Of a stretch of 64,000 bases of DNA, positions 15,389 to 24,972 are shown piece by piece. The notes beneath the pieces were generated by a model. It was not told where the DNA came from and did not search any database. It was given only the letters and a program-made list of their open reading frames with translations. This DNA is from Sideroxydans sp. (lineage in GTDB: Bacteria > Pseudomonadota > Gammaproteobacteria > Burkholderiales > Gallionellaceae). The translations under genes and the position numbers were made by a program. The DNA lies in assembly GCA_028707175.1 (NCBI GenBank), contig JAQTUV010000001.1:372001-436000 (forward strand), read 5' to 3'. The number at the start of each line of letters is the position of its first letter. Position 1 is the stretch's first letter.

Positions 15389-17257
15389 ATGGCACTCCTA
15401 CAGATATCCGAACCTGGCTTGAGCGCCGCCCCCCACCAACATCGTTTGGCGGTGGGCATCGACTTGGGGACGACCAACTCGCTGGTGGCGACGGTGCGTA
15501 ATGGCATCAGCGTGGTGTTGAACGATGAACAAGGCTCCGCGTTGCTACCTTCGGTGGTGCGTTATTCGGAAGATGGTAGTGTGCAAGTCGGTATCACTGC
15601 ACAAGCCCAGCAAAGCGTAGACCCGCAGAACACCATCGTGTCGGTCAAACGTTTCATGGGGCGCGGTCTGAAGGATGTGGGCGAGGTCATCGACCTGCCT
15701 TATCGCTTTGTGGATTCTCCGGGAATGGTGCAGTTGCGCACCGTGGCGGGCGTGAAGAGTCCGGTCGAAATTTCTGCTGAGATATTGAGTGTCTTGCGTA
15801 ACCGTGCGGAACGTTCGCTTGGTGGCGAGTTGGTCGGCGCGGTCATCACCGTGCCTGCCTATTTTGATGATGCACAACGACAAGCGACGAAAGATGCGGC
15901 GAAGTTGGCCGGTTTGAACGTGCTGCGTCTGCTTAACGAACCCACTGCCGCTGCCATCGCCTATGGTTTGGACAATGCCTCTGAAGGCGTGTATGCAGTG
16001 TATGACTTGGGTGGTGGCACTTTCGATGTTTCCATCCTGCGTCTTTCCAAAGGTGTGTTCGAAGTGTTGGCGACCAATGGGGACTCTGCGCTGGGCGGCG
16101 ACGATTTCGATCAGCGCATCTATTGCTGGATATTAGAGAAAGCGGGACTGTCGCAATTGGATGCGAAAGACACGCGCCTGCTACTGACCCATTCCCGTGC
16201 CGCCAAAGAACAACTAACTGACCATGTGCAAACGCAGATAACGGCTGTCTTGAGCGATGGTGCGTTGGTCGATGTCTCGCTTACACGCGATGATTTTTAT
16301 GCGATGACGCAGAATTTGCTGAGTCGTACCCTGCAACCGACACGCAAAGCCTTACGCGATGCGAAGTTGTCTGTTGACGAGGTGAAAGGGGTAGTGATGG
16401 TAGGCGGTTCAACCCGCATGCCACAGGTGCAACGTGCCGTAGCTGAGCTATTCAAGCAGACACCGCTCACCAATCTTGATCCAGACAAGGTGGTGGCACT
16501 AGGCGCTGCGATTCAAGCTAACGTACTGGCAGGTAATCGCAGTGCAGATGATTGGTTGTTGCTGGACGTGATCCCGCTCTCGCTCGGTATCGAGACGATG
16601 GGCGGCTTATCCGAAAAAGTCATTCCGCGTAATAGCACCATCCCCAGTGCGCGCGCGCAAGAGTTCACCACTTTCAAAGATGGCCAGACCGCGATGAGTA
16701 TCCACGTGGTGCAGGGCGAGCGCGAATTGGTGAGTGATTGCCGTTCGCTGGCGAAGTTCGAGCTGCGAGGCATCCCTGCGATGGTGGCGGGTAGCGCGCG
16801 TATCCGTGTTACCTTCCAAGTGGATGCGGACGGACTGTTGAGTGTGACTGCACGCGAGATGAACAGCGGTGTGGAGTCCTCAGTCACGGTGAAGCCATCC
16901 TACGGTTTGAGCGAAGGCGAGATCACTCGCATGTTGCAAGATGGCAACCAACACGCGCGCGATGACATGCAAGCGCGTGCCTTGCGTGAACTGCAGACTG
17001 AAGCGGCGCAATTGTTGGAAGCCGTCGAAAACGCATTGCAATTGGATGGAGAAGCTTTGTTGGATGCGGAATCGCAATTGCGCATCCGTAACAGCATGGA
17101 AGCTGTGCGTGGAGTCGTGAGTGGAAGTGATAATTCGGCCATCAAACGTGCTGTCGAATCCTTGAATCAAGCGACCGTCATCTTTGCGCAAGCACGCATG
17201 GACCGTAGCGTATCCACTGCGCTAAAAGGTCATAATCTATCGGAATTGGAAGGCTAG
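15389..17257 (+). CDS. hscA: Fe-S assembly Hsp70 chaperone HscA
   Basis: 622 residues, normal for HscA. The ATPase domain shows the Hsp70 signatures [29 protein letters not shown] and [14 protein letters not shown], and the linker/substrate domain follows with [13 protein letters not shown]. The N-terminal extension before the first strand ([19 protein letters not shown]) and the reduced C-terminal lid are HscA-like and unlike DnaK. It uses ATP to release the cluster from IscU, recognising LPPVK. The ATG at 15389 follows the hscB stop directly. Confidence 0.96.
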   Translation: MALLQISEPGLSAAPHQHRLAVGIDLGTTNSLVATVRNGISVVLNDEQGSALLPSVVRYSEDGSVQVGITAQAQQSVDPQNTIVSVKRFMGRGLKDVGEVIDLPYRFVDSPGMVQLRTVAGVKSPVEISAEILSVLRNRAERSLGGELVGAVITVPAYFDDAQRQATKDAAKLAGLNVLRLLNEPTAAAIAYGLDNASEGVYAVYDLGGGTFDVSILRLSKGVFEVLATNGDSALGGDDFDQRIYCWILEKAGLSQLDAKDTRLLLTHSRAAKEQLTDHVQTQITAVLSDGALVDVSLTRDDFYAMTQNLLSRTLQPTRKALRDAKLSVDEVKGVVMVGGSTRMPQVQRAVAELFKQTPLTNLDPDKVVALGAAIQANVLAGNRSADDWLLLDVIPLSLGIETMGGLSEKVIPRNSTIPSARAQEFTTFKDGQTAMSIHVVQGERELVSDCRSLAKFELRGIPAMVAGSARIRVTFQVDADGLLSVTAREMNSGVESSVTVKPSYGLSEGEITRMLQDGNQHARDDMQARALRELQTEAAQLLEAVENALQLDGEALLDAESQLRIRNSMEAVRGVVSGSDNSAIKRAVESLNQATVIFAQARMDRSVSTALKGHNLSELEG

Positions 17258-17263
17258 TTCGTC

Positions 17264-17608
17264 ATGACACAAATCATCATCTTGCCGCATGAGGAACTAT
17301 GCCCAAAGGGTGCGCTGATCGAAGCGACACCGGGTACCTCCATCTGCGATGCATTGCTGGAACACGACATCGACATCGAACATGCTTGTGAGAAGTCTTG
17401 CGCCTGCACCACCTGCCACATCATCGTGCGTGAAGGTTTCCGTAGTCTGGAAGAAGCGACGGAACTGGAAGAGGATATGTTGGACAAAGCTTGGGGTTTG
17501 GAGCCGAACTCGCGCTTGAGTTGCCAAGCCAAGGTGGCGGATGCACCACTGGTCGTTGAGATTCCCAAGTATTCCATCAATATGACCAAGGAAGGTCACA
17601 GCAAATGA
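17264..17608 (+). CDS. fdx: [2Fe-2S] ferredoxin, isc-type
   Basis: 114 residues, adrenodoxin-like. Cluster ligands Cys42, Cys48, Cys51 (ACEKSCACTTCHIIV) and Cys87 (SRLSCQAKV) are at the same numbers as in E. coli Fdx, and the extra conserved Cys46 is present too. It supplies electrons for cluster assembly on IscU. It starts 6 bases after hscA and overlaps iscX by 4 bases. Confidence 0.96.
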   Translation: MTQIIILPHEELCPKGALIEATPGTSICDALLEHDIDIEHACEKSCACTTCHIIVREGFRSLEEATELEEDMLDKAWGLEPNSRLSCQAKVADAPLVVEIPKYSINMTKEGHSK

Positions 17609-17799
17609 AATGGATAGACGTTCGCGATATTGCTATCGCACTCAGCGAGAAGCATCCAGAGGTCGATCCGAAGACTATACGTTTCGTCGATCTGCATAAC
17701 TACGTGGTCGATCTGCCTGAGTTCGACGACGATCACACTCATGGTGGCGAGAAGGTGTTGGAAGCCATCCAAGCAACATGGATCGAAGAGGCTGAATGA
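17605..17799 (+). CDS. iscX: IscX (YfhJ), acidic Fe-S assembly regulator
   Basis: 64 residues, acidic. MKWIDVRDIAIALSEKHPEVDP, then IRFVDLHNYVVDLPEF and ILEAIQ-type helix (VLEAIQATWIEEAE), match IscX throughout. IscX binds iron and IscS and modulates desulfurase activity. It overlaps fdx at the 5' side and dsbB at the 3' side, each by 4 bases. Confidence 0.95.
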   Translation: MKWIDVRDIAIALSEKHPEVDPKTIRFVDLHNYVVDLPEFDDDHTHGGEKVLEAIQATWIEEAE

Positions 17800-18305
17800 T
17801 GAAAGATTGGCGCAATATCTCAAACCGTTGGTTCTACTCAGTCGGTGTGCTCATTGTTCTCGGCTTAATCGGTGGTGCTTTGTATCTGCAATACGGTTTG
17901 CGCGAAGACCCTTGCCCCTTGTGCATGATTCAGCGCGTCATCTTTATCGCCATCGGTGTGTTGTTCTTCATCGCAGCTGTTCACAACGCTGGGCGCGCGG
18001 GACGTTGGATATATTCCACGTTGATCGCGCTCACAGCATTAGGGGGTGTGGGAGTCGCATCGCGTCACATCTGGTTGCAACATCTGCCGAAGGATCAAGT
18101 GCCTGCGTGTGGCCCCGGTCTGGAATTTATGTTGCAGAACTTCCCGATGGCCGAAGTGTGGCAAGAGCTAATGCACGGCTCGGGCGAATGTGCGACCAAA
18201 GGCTGGACGTTTCTCGGTTTAGGTCTGCCAGAACTGGCAATGACTTGGTATGTGATCTTGGGGTTCTTGGCGATATTTATCGCCGTCAAACGACAACCCG
18301 TCTAG
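17796..18305 (+). CDS. dsbB: Disulfide bond formation protein DsbB
   Basis: 169 residues, four-helix inner-membrane protein that reoxidises DsbA and passes electrons to quinone. The first periplasmic cysteine pair is Cys40-Cys43 in REDPCPLCMIQR. The second pair lies in the larger periplasmic loop: one in VPACGPGLEF and one in GSGECATKGW. Hydrophobic helices are at about 14-32, 45-64, 70-88 and 145-162. Its ATG overlaps the iscX stop, so it is co-translated with the isc operon, an unusual neighbour for that operon. It converges with the PLD gene at a 25-base gap with no obvious terminator. Confidence 0.94.
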   Translation: MMKDWRNISNRWFYSVGVLIVLGLIGGALYLQYGLREDPCPLCMIQRVIFIAIGVLFFIAAVHNAGRAGRWIYSTLIALTALGGVGVASRHIWLQHLPKDQVPACGPGLEFMLQNFPMAEVWQELMHGSGECATKGWTFLGLGLPELAMTWYVILGFLAIFIAVKRQPV

Positions 18306-18330
18306 TAGTAAGAGATGTCCTTCGACTGAG

Positions 18331-19827
18331 TTACAGCAAAGGTTTGATTGGCATCATCTGCCAAAACCTCACCTTGCTACGTTTCATCAAAGATACATTC
18401 CCATCAGCTTGCTCGGTGGCTGCATTCCAACTATTTTCAGGACGCATGTCCGTCTCGATTGCGCCTTCCACACTGCGAGCTAACGCTTCGTTCTGAATGA
18501 CTACGCCGACTTCCGTATTCAAATTCTCTGAGCGCGGATCAAGATTGTAGGTGCCGATGTAGGTCGTCTTAGAATCCACCACCATTGTCTTTGCATGAAG
18601 CGCAAAGATGGGCGGTTTGATTTTTCCTGAAATCGCGCTTTGGAATAGTTTGCTTCTGATCTTCGGCGCAGGTTTGTATTCAAATATCTCCAGCCCCATC
18701 TTGAGCAGGGCATTACGCTGATTTCTGTAGCCGCTAGACGCTTGAAGGTTGTCGCTTGAGGCCAATGAGTTGGTGTTGATGCGAATACGTACGCCCCGCT
18801 TGAGCGCATCTGCGAATAGCGCTTTAGCATCGTCAGACAACACCAGATAAGGCGATTGGATGACAAGGCTCTTTTGAGCAGAGACGACAAGTTGTGCCAA
18901 AGCGTTTGTAGTTCTGCCTTTGCCGCCCAGGCTGAAGCGGTTGTCGTTCTTTCCGGGTATATCGCTAAGAAAATCGACCTTTCCCCAAACGATCTGCTCA
19001 GCTAAGCGAGGGAAGGCGGTGGGAACGCGGTCGATCGCTTCATGTACCTCAGGCACAAAATTCTCTGGAGATTTCGCGTATTCATGTAGTTCCCGATACG
19101 TTTGTGCGATGACTTTATCGTCGACCTTCACGTTCTTCTGCATCAAGCCGATGCCGTCATAGAGTTCTTCGACCTTTGCGCTTAACTCACTAGCCCAAAA
19201 GTTCTCAAAGCTGGCTTGCATCTTGTGTACCACTTCGCCCAGAACCAATGCATCCCGATCTCGGAAGTTGTATTCATGGTCGTAGTCGAAATACTCGTCA
19301 GCCATGTTGCGTCCACCCGTGATGGCGACCTTGCCATCAACGATGAATGTCTTGTCATGCATGCGCTGATTCACCCCTCGGAAATCTGTCGCAACGTTCA
19401 AAACACGTTTTTGAATTGGGACGCCGACAGAGCTTTGGGGGTTGTAGATGCGAATGTCGATATTGGGATGGTTAGCCAATGCGAGTAATGATTTATCTGG
19501 AGCATCAATCAAAAGGTCGTCCACGATGATGCGCACTTTGACACCGCGCTCCGCTGCTCTTAACAATGACTCTGCTGCCAGGATGCCGATGTTGTCCGTG
19601 CTCCAGATGAAATACTGAACTTCGATCGAACGTTGCGCATGGTCAGCCAGCCATGCCCGTGCGAACAATGCCTCTTCACCGGTATCTAGGACATAAGCGC
19701 CACTCTGTCCAGCGTGGGTGATGATCATCTCTGAAATGAGATCCATAGCTTTGTCCGGCTCTGCTTTCGATGCAAAGGTAGTTAAGGCGAGCAGAGCGGC
19801 CAGCGCTAGTCTTCTGAATGATTTCAC
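18331..19827 (-). CDS. Phospholipase D-family protein, ClsC-like cardiolipin synthase
   Basis: 498 residues with two HKD motifs: HDKTFIVDGKVAITGGRN at about 165-182 and HAKTMVVDSKTTYIGTYNLDPRSENLNTE near 415. Each is followed by the G-G/S-x-N-(M/L) strand typical of PLD transphosphatidylases. The N-terminus has a signal peptide (MKSFRRLALAALLALTTFASKAEP), so the enzyme is exported or membrane-anchored facing the periplasm. Length and layout match ClsC/YmdC-like enzymes that make cardiolipin. The start codon is GTG at 19827. It is next to a regulator and a lipid gene cluster, so a phospholipid substrate is likely but not proven. Confidence 0.82.
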   Translation of the reverse strand: MKSFRRLALAALLALTTFASKAEPDKAMDLISEMIITHAGQSGAYVLDTGEEALFARAWLADHAQRSIEVQYFIWSTDNIGILAAESLLRAAERGVKVRIIVDDLLIDAPDKSLLALANHPNIDIRIYNPQSSVGVPIQKRVLNVATDFRGVNQRMHDKTFIVDGKVAITGGRNMADEYFDYDHEYNFRDRDALVLGEVVHKMQASFENFWASELSAKVEELYDGIGLMQKNVKVDDKVIAQTYRELHEYAKSPENFVPEVHEAIDRVPTAFPRLAEQIVWGKVDFLSDIPGKNDNRFSLGGKGRTTNALAQLVVSAQKSLVIQSPYLVLSDDAKALFADALKRGVRIRINTNSLASSDNLQASSGYRNQRNALLKMGLEIFEYKPAPKIRSKLFQSAISGKIKPPIFALHAKTMVVDSKTTYIGTYNLDPRSENLNTEVGVVIQNEALARSVEGAIETDMRPENSWNAATEQADGNVSLMKRSKVRFWQMMPIKPLL

Positions 19828-19873
19828 GTATGGGTACTCACAAAATATTGATAGGTGTAAACGAGGGTTTGAC

Positions 19874-20605
19874 TCATCGACGCAATTTTACGAAATCGAC
19901 GGGTTCCCATTGGCGCATCGCATAAAGTAAGCCGAAGCCTCGACGCATACTTAAGGGGGCGGACAAACTTTCTTCATGCAACTCGGCAAACTTTTTTCGC
20001 AACCGCCCAAGTTCATCCAATATGACCGATATCGCTTGCTCGGTGAACATCCCGTGTACGAAGGTCATCGTTTCATCTTTTCGATCAAACTCACTCTTTA
20101 AGAGATCGTCAATCCCTTTGCTGCGGAAGAATTCGCGTATCGGACCTGATGGTAGCCAATCGAAATCTCTCGCAACGATAAGACGGATACGATTATTCGG
20201 GAGGAGGTCGATGATGCGTAGCGTATCAAGTTTCAACAGATACTTGAGGCACTCTGGGCGACTCAATTTGTAGATTCCTACGATTTCATCCATCGTCCAA
20301 TGATTCAAAACGCAGACTGCAACCATCATCAATTTACTGTCGGAGACGATCTCGCGTTCTTGTTTTTCGGTCAGCGTACTTAATCGAGGTTGATTCTGAA
20401 GCGCCTCTTTGCTGAGCTCGGCTAATGTGAACCCAAGCAGGTTGCTGATCTGCGCTAGACGATCAACCGTGAATCTGCCGGAAGCGAATAACCTCTTCAC
20501 ACTAGGCTCGGAAAGTTTGATCGCCTGAGCGACATCGCGATATGTCATCCCTTGGGTTTTGAGTTGTTTCTTAAGGGTTGCAACGAGAAGATCGGCTTCA
20601 GTCAT
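19874..20605 (-). CDS. XRE-family transcriptional regulator
   Basis: 243 residues. The N-terminal helix-turn-helix (residues about 8-65) reads LKKQLKTQGMTYRDVAQAIKLSEPSVKRLFASGRFTVDRLAQISNLLGFTLAEL, a clear Cro/C1-type domain. The rest (70-243) is alpha-helical, with a WTMDEIVGIYKLSRPECLKYLLKLD segment, and has no ligand domain I recognise. It diverges from the YebB-like hydrolase gene at 20728 and lies 46 bases before the PLD gene on its own strand. That places it to control both. Confidence 0.85.
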   Translation of the reverse strand: MTEADLLVATLKKQLKTQGMTYRDVAQAIKLSEPSVKRLFASGRFTVDRLAQISNLLGFTLAELSKEALQNQPRLSTLTEKQEREIVSDSKLMMVAVCVLNHWTMDEIVGIYKLSRPECLKYLLKLDTLRIIDLLPNNRIRLIVARDFDWLPSGPIREFFRSKGIDDLLKSEFDRKDETMTFVHGMFTEQAISVILDELGRLRKKFAELHEESLSAPLSMRRGFGLLYAMRQWEPVDFVKLRR

Positions 20606-20727
20606 GGCAATAAGTATCGAATAACGATACTGATAAGTGTAGATATTGATGCTTTGATGGTCAATGGTTCTGTTTTATGCGACTTGTCGCTATCGTGGCG
20701 CCACCTTAACCACTAGCGAGAACCAAA

Positions 20728-21408
20728 ATGATTCGAAACACTTTAAATCAATGCTCAAGAGTCATATTGATGAGCATGGCCGTGTTGAGTTTGCCCGCAT
20801 GGTCGGTACAGCAAGATGCAAATTCAACGCAGACCAGTCTCTCTCAATTAGGCCAACAGCTTCAAGTCGGAGATGTGGTGTTCATTCGTATATCCAAAGC
20901 GCCTTTCACCAAAGTAGCGGATTCGACGCTGAGTTGGACGAATCACGTGGGTATCGTCACTGATGTTTCTGGGAAAGAACCCGTGGTGTCTGAAAGCAGA
21001 GTGCCTGTGTCAGGAGATACGACATGGTCGAAATTCGTTAAACGTTCTGACCATGGGCGGGTGGCTGTTACACGACTAGCCACGCCACTCGATCAACAAC
21101 AGCAAGACAAACTGAAGACAGCCATATCTGCTCGCCAAGGGATCTTGTATGACACAGGATTCGATCTCAACTCGAAAAGGCAATTCTGTTCACGTTATGT
21201 GCGTGAAGTGTTACAGGAATCGGTTGGGGTACAGTTGGGTGAGGTTGAAGACTTCACGACTTTACTGAAACGTAACCCGCAAGCGGATCAGCAATTCTGG
21301 AAAATGTGGTATTTCGGATATATTCCATGGGAGCGACAGACCATTACACCTGCCAGCCTGTTGGAAGATAAAAAACTGCATGTCGTTTTTGACGGCAATG
21401 CAAAGTAA
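20728..21408 (+). CDS. YebB/YiiX-family permuted papain-like (NlpC/P60) hydrolase, exported
   Basis: 226 residues. An N-terminal signal peptide (residues 1-27, ending in LPAWSVQQ) precedes a circularly permuted papain-like domain. The order is His73 (TNHVGIV), Glu89 (VVSESRV), then Cys154 (QFCSRYVREVL), the order expected for YiiX/YebB/LRAT-type enzymes. Known relatives cut amide or ester bonds in lipids or peptidoglycan; the substrate here is not visible. It begins a plus-strand run that continues with an Aas-like fusion 28 bases later. ATG at 20728; an overlapping ORF in another frame at 20664 is not supported. Confidence 0.8.
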   Translation: MIRNTLNQCSRVILMSMAVLSLPAWSVQQDANSTQTSLSQLGQQLQVGDVVFIRISKAPFTKVADSTLSWTNHVGIVTDVSGKEPVVSESRVPVSGDTTWSKFVKRSDHGRVAVTRLATPLDQQQQDKLKTAISARQGILYDTGFDLNSKRQFCSRYVREVLQESVGVQLGEVEDFTTLLKRNPQADQQFWKMWYFGYIPWERQTITPASLLEDKKLHVVFDGNAK

Positions 21409-21436
21409 ATAAATCGATTTAATCAAGGGGATCATC

Positions 21437-23578
21437 ATGCTCAGAAGTACGATTAGGTTCATCCTGAAACATGTTTTACGCATTTTGTTTCGCGTTCAGG
21501 TAAGCGGGCTGGACAGAAACATCGACAGCCGCAAGCTGTTAGTTATCGCCAATCACGAATCGTTTTTGGATGGCTTGCTGCTAGGGCTGAATCTACCGTT
21601 CGATCCCGTATTTGTGGTGCATACGGGCATTGCAAAAAACTTTTGGTTTAGGCTGATCCTAAGTCAGGTGGATTATCTAGCGGTTGATCCCACCAGCCCG
21701 ATGGCGATCAAACGCATCATCAAGCTGGTGGAGTCTGGTCGCCCAGTGGTGATCTTCCCCGAAGGTCGCATCACGGTGACTGGCTCGCTGATGAAGGTGT
21801 ATGAAGGACCAGCCTTCGTCGCAGCAAAGACAGAGGCAATCATTTTGCCTATTCGCTTGAATGGTCCGTCGCGTTCCTATTTCAGTCGACTTTCCGGCAA
21901 AGCGCCCCGCAGTCTGTTTCCGCGTATGAGCATCACAGCAATGGAGACAGCCGTTATCCAGATGCCCGATGGTGAAACCACCAAACAACGCCGTCGCAAA
22001 GCGGGTGATGCCATGCGCAAGTTAATGCAAAAGATGATCTTTGAATCTCATCCAAAGCAAACTTTGTATACCGGTCTGTTGGAAGCGATGGATATTCATG
22101 GTCGCCGTCGCAACGTGGTGGAAGACATTAAACAGATCGAATATACCTATGGTGATTTATTGAAGATGACATTGGCTTTGGGGCGACTGGTGTCCAAGCA
22201 CAGCGCGCCGAATGAATGTGTCGCTATCCTGATGCCCAATCTTGCTGCAACGGTATGCATGATGATTGGTACTAGCGCACAAGGACGTGTGCCCGCCATG
22301 CTCAACTACAAGGCCGGCACGGGCGGTATGCAAGACGCCTGCACGGCAGCGAACATCCGCACCGTATTTACCTCGCGTGCATTTATCGAACAGGCAAAAC
22401 TGGAAGCTGATGTGGCTGGCCTGAAGGGGCTAAACATCTTGTATCTGGAAGATATACGCGAGCACATGGAGATGATCGACAAGCTCTGGGTGTTGGTGGG
22501 CATGCTGTTTCCACGTTGGATGGAAAAACGCAACGACCCAGAAGACACTGCCGTCGTGCTGTTCACCTCGGGCTCGGAAGGTAAACCCAAGGGAGTGGCG
22601 CTGTCGCATCGTGCATTACTCTCCAATGTCGCCCAAGTGCGCGCCATCATCGACTTTTCTTCCGAAGATAAAGTGCTTAACGCTTTGCCTATCTTTCATT
22701 CTTTCGGGCTAACAGGCGGCACATTGCTTCCGATCCTAACTGGCATGAATCTCTTTCTGTACGCCACCCCCTTGCACTATCGCGTCATTCCCGAAATCGC
22801 TTACGACCGTGGTTGTAGCGTGCTGTTTGGTACCAGCACCTTCCTCGCCAACTACGCCAAATTCGCCCACCCATACGACTTTTACCGCCTGCGTTACGTG
22901 GTTGCTGGCGCGGAAAAACTGTCGCTTGCCGTGCGAGATTTATGGTTCGAAAAATTCGGAATCCGCATCCTCGAAGGTTACGGTGCGACCGAAACTGCCC
23001 CTGTGTTGGCTGTGAACACGCCCATGGCATTCCGCAGCGGCACGGTGGGGCAGCTGTTGCCTTGCATTGAACATCGCCTGATCCCAGTACCCGGAATCGA
23101 CAAAGGCGGCATGTTGCATGTGCGCGGCCCTAACGTGATGTCTGGCTACTATCGCTTCGACAATCCGGGCGTATTACAAGCGCCAAGTTCCGAAGCGGGG
23201 GAAGGTTGGTACGAAACCGGCGACGTGGTTTCGCTTGATGATGACGGCTTCGTTTCCATCGTCGGTCGCGTTAAACGCTTCGCCAAAATCGCCGGAGAAA
23301 TGGTGTCGCTGGAAGTGGTGGAAAAGCTGGCGACGCAAGCATCGCTTGGGGCGATGCACGGCGCCACCACGCAACCGGATGGCGGGCGCGGCGAAGCCAT
23401 TGTGCTGTTCACCACCGATGCCGCATTGACGAGAGAAGCACTGTCAGCATCTGCCAAAACTCTGGGTATGCCCGAGATCGCCGTGCCGCGAAAAATTCAG
23501 CGCGTGGATGCGCTGCCGTTACTGGGCACGGGCAAGACCGATTACGTGACATTGAAGAGAATGGCGGAGGGGGTATGA
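21437..23578 (+). CDS. aas: Acyltransferase / acyl-ACP synthetase fusion, Aas-like
   Basis: 713 residues with two domains. Residues 1-200 are a PlsC-type acyltransferase with His40...Asp45 (NHESFLD) and VVIFPEGRITVTG. Residues about 220-713 are an AMP-forming ligase with VLFTSGSEGKPKGVALSH, FGTSTFLANY, EGYGATETAPV and WYETGDVVSLDDDGFVSIVGRVKRFAKIAGEM. This is the layout of E. coli Aas, which activates fatty acids on ACP and re-acylates lysophosphatidylethanolamine. LplT, its usual partner, follows. The protein lacks the MFS domain found in some fused homologues. Confidence 0.9.
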   Translation: MLRSTIRFILKHVLRILFRVQVSGLDRNIDSRKLLVIANHESFLDGLLLGLNLPFDPVFVVHTGIAKNFWFRLILSQVDYLAVDPTSPMAIKRIIKLVESGRPVVIFPEGRITVTGSLMKVYEGPAFVAAKTEAIILPIRLNGPSRSYFSRLSGKAPRSLFPRMSITAMETAVIQMPDGETTKQRRRKAGDAMRKLMQKMIFESHPKQTLYTGLLEAMDIHGRRRNVVEDIKQIEYTYGDLLKMTLALGRLVSKHSAPNECVAILMPNLAATVCMMIGTSAQGRVPAMLNYKAGTGGMQDACTAANIRTVFTSRAFIEQAKLEADVAGLKGLNILYLEDIREHMEMIDKLWVLVGMLFPRWMEKRNDPEDTAVVLFTSGSEGKPKGVALSHRALLSNVAQVRAIIDFSSEDKVLNALPIFHSFGLTGGTLLPILTGMNLFLYATPLHYRVIPEIAYDRGCSVLFGTSTFLANYAKFAHPYDFYRLRYVVAGAEKLSLAVRDLWFEKFGIRILEGYGATETAPVLAVNTPMAFRSGTVGQLLPCIEHRLIPVPGIDKGGMLHVRGPNVMSGYYRFDNPGVLQAPSSEAGEGWYETGDVVSLDDDGFVSIVGRVKRFAKIAGEMVSLEVVEKLATQASLGAMHGATTQPDGGRGEAIVLFTTDAALTREALSASAKTLGMPEIAVPRKIQRVDALPLLGTGKTDYVTLKRMAEGV

Positions 23579-23693
23579 GGTTATTGCCAAAGAGCGAGCA
23601 GCCCGCTGACTTACAAGGTTTTGCCGCATTACATTCGCCCTTTATCAAAGAGAGAATTTGGAGTCACGAAAATCACATGGAGATATCTAAAAA

Positions 23694-24893
23694 ATGAACC
23701 ATAGAACCACATTGGATATGCCTCTGCTGTCCACAGGCATGCTATCCGTTCTCATCGCGCAGTTTTTCTCTGCGCTGGCTGACAATGCCATACTCATCGC
23801 GGCTATCGCTATCGTGAAATCGCAGGGCATGGCGAATCTAGTACCTATGCTGCAAGAATCCTTTGTGCTGCCCTTCATTCTGCTGGCCCCCTTTGTCGGG
23901 CAGATTGCGGATGCTTTCCCTAAAGGTCGAGTGATGCTGGTGGCCAACTTGATCAAACTTTCCGGTGCGCTGGCCATGGTGTTTGGGGTGAATCCGCTTA
24001 CGGCCTACGCCATCATCGGCGTTGGTGCAGCCATGTATTCACCCGCCAAATACGGAATTCTCGCCCAGATGTTCGGTGCTGCGAAACTGGTGCGCGCCAA
24101 CGGCATGATGGAAGGTTCCACCATCGTTGCCATCTTGATCGGCGTGATACTGGGGGGATTGCTGGCGGATCATTCGCTGCAAGCGGCGTTCATTGGAGTT
24201 GTGTCGGCATATAGCATTGCAGCTGTCGCTAACTGGTTTATCCCAGCGTTGCCGGCCGAAAAAACTAACGCTAACTTTAATCCTTGGTTGTTGTTCAAGG
24301 AATTCAAAACATCACTGGCTACTATGTTCGGAAACGCCGACGCGCGCTTCAGTCTGCTCGGCACCAGCGTGTTCTGGGGCAGCGGCACCACTCTGCGTCT
24401 GATGTTATTCGCTTGGGTGCCAGCCGCGTTGCTTATCACGGACAACCAGACTCCTGCCAATCTCATGGGGGCGGTGTCCATCGGTATCGTACTTGGCGCA
24501 GTTGGTGCGGGTTTATGGATATCGCTAGCTAATGTTAATCGTGCGCTCATCGGTGGTTTGTTGCTGGGCGCAGTCATCCTAGGGCTAGCCTTCGTCAACA
24601 ATCTTGGCATCGCTTACGCCGTGATGATTGCCGTCGGCATCTGCGGCGGCAGCTTCGTCGTCCCCCTCAACGCACTGTTGCAGGAACGCGGCCACGAAAC
24701 TATAGGTGCAGGCAATGCGCTGGCGGTGCAGAACTTCGCCGAGAACATCGCCATGCTGGTGTTCGTAGGCGGCTATAGCCTAGCGACGCAAGCGGGCATC
24801 TCCATCTCGCTGACGATAGTTGGCTTCGGCTTGTTGTTGCTGGTGGTGATAGGCACGCTGGCGGTGATGAGAGTCAACGCGCGAAATCAATGA
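23694..24893 (+). CDS. lplT: Lysophospholipid transporter LplT
   Basis: 399 residues, about 12 transmembrane helices, major facilitator superfamily. The opening LLSTGMLSVLIAQFFSALADNAILIAAIA, then LAPFVGQIADAFPKGRVMLVANLIKL and AMYSPAKYGILAQMFGAAKLVRANGMMEGSTI, are characteristic of LplT. LplT flips lysophospholipids across the inner membrane so that Aas can re-acylate them. The gene lies 115 bases after the Aas-like gene on the same strand, supporting a shared recycling pathway. Confidence 0.92.
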   Translation: MNHRTTLDMPLLSTGMLSVLIAQFFSALADNAILIAAIAIVKSQGMANLVPMLQESFVLPFILLAPFVGQIADAFPKGRVMLVANLIKLSGALAMVFGVNPLTAYAIIGVGAAMYSPAKYGILAQMFGAAKLVRANGMMEGSTIVAILIGVILGGLLADHSLQAAFIGVVSAYSIAAVANWFIPALPAEKTNANFNPWLLFKEFKTSLATMFGNADARFSLLGTSVFWGSGTTLRLMLFAWVPAALLITDNQTPANLMGAVSIGIVLGAVGAGLWISLANVNRALIGGLLLGAVILGLAFVNNLGIAYAVMIAVGICGGSFVVPLNALLQERGHETIGAGNALAVQNFAENIAMLVFVGGYSLATQAGISISLTIVGFGLLLLVVIGTLAVMRVNARNQ

Positions 24894-24972
24894 ACTGATA
24901 ACACAAATATCTAAGGTGGCACGAGAAGATGAAGTGCCGCTGTTTCCAAAATTAATTTTAAGGAGAATCCGA

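Noticed and set aside
17630..18496. 288-aa plus-strand frame over iscX, dsbB and the PLD 3' end
   Set aside because: It spans two certain genes in another frame and part of a convergent one; composition is Arg/Ser/Cys-rich noise.
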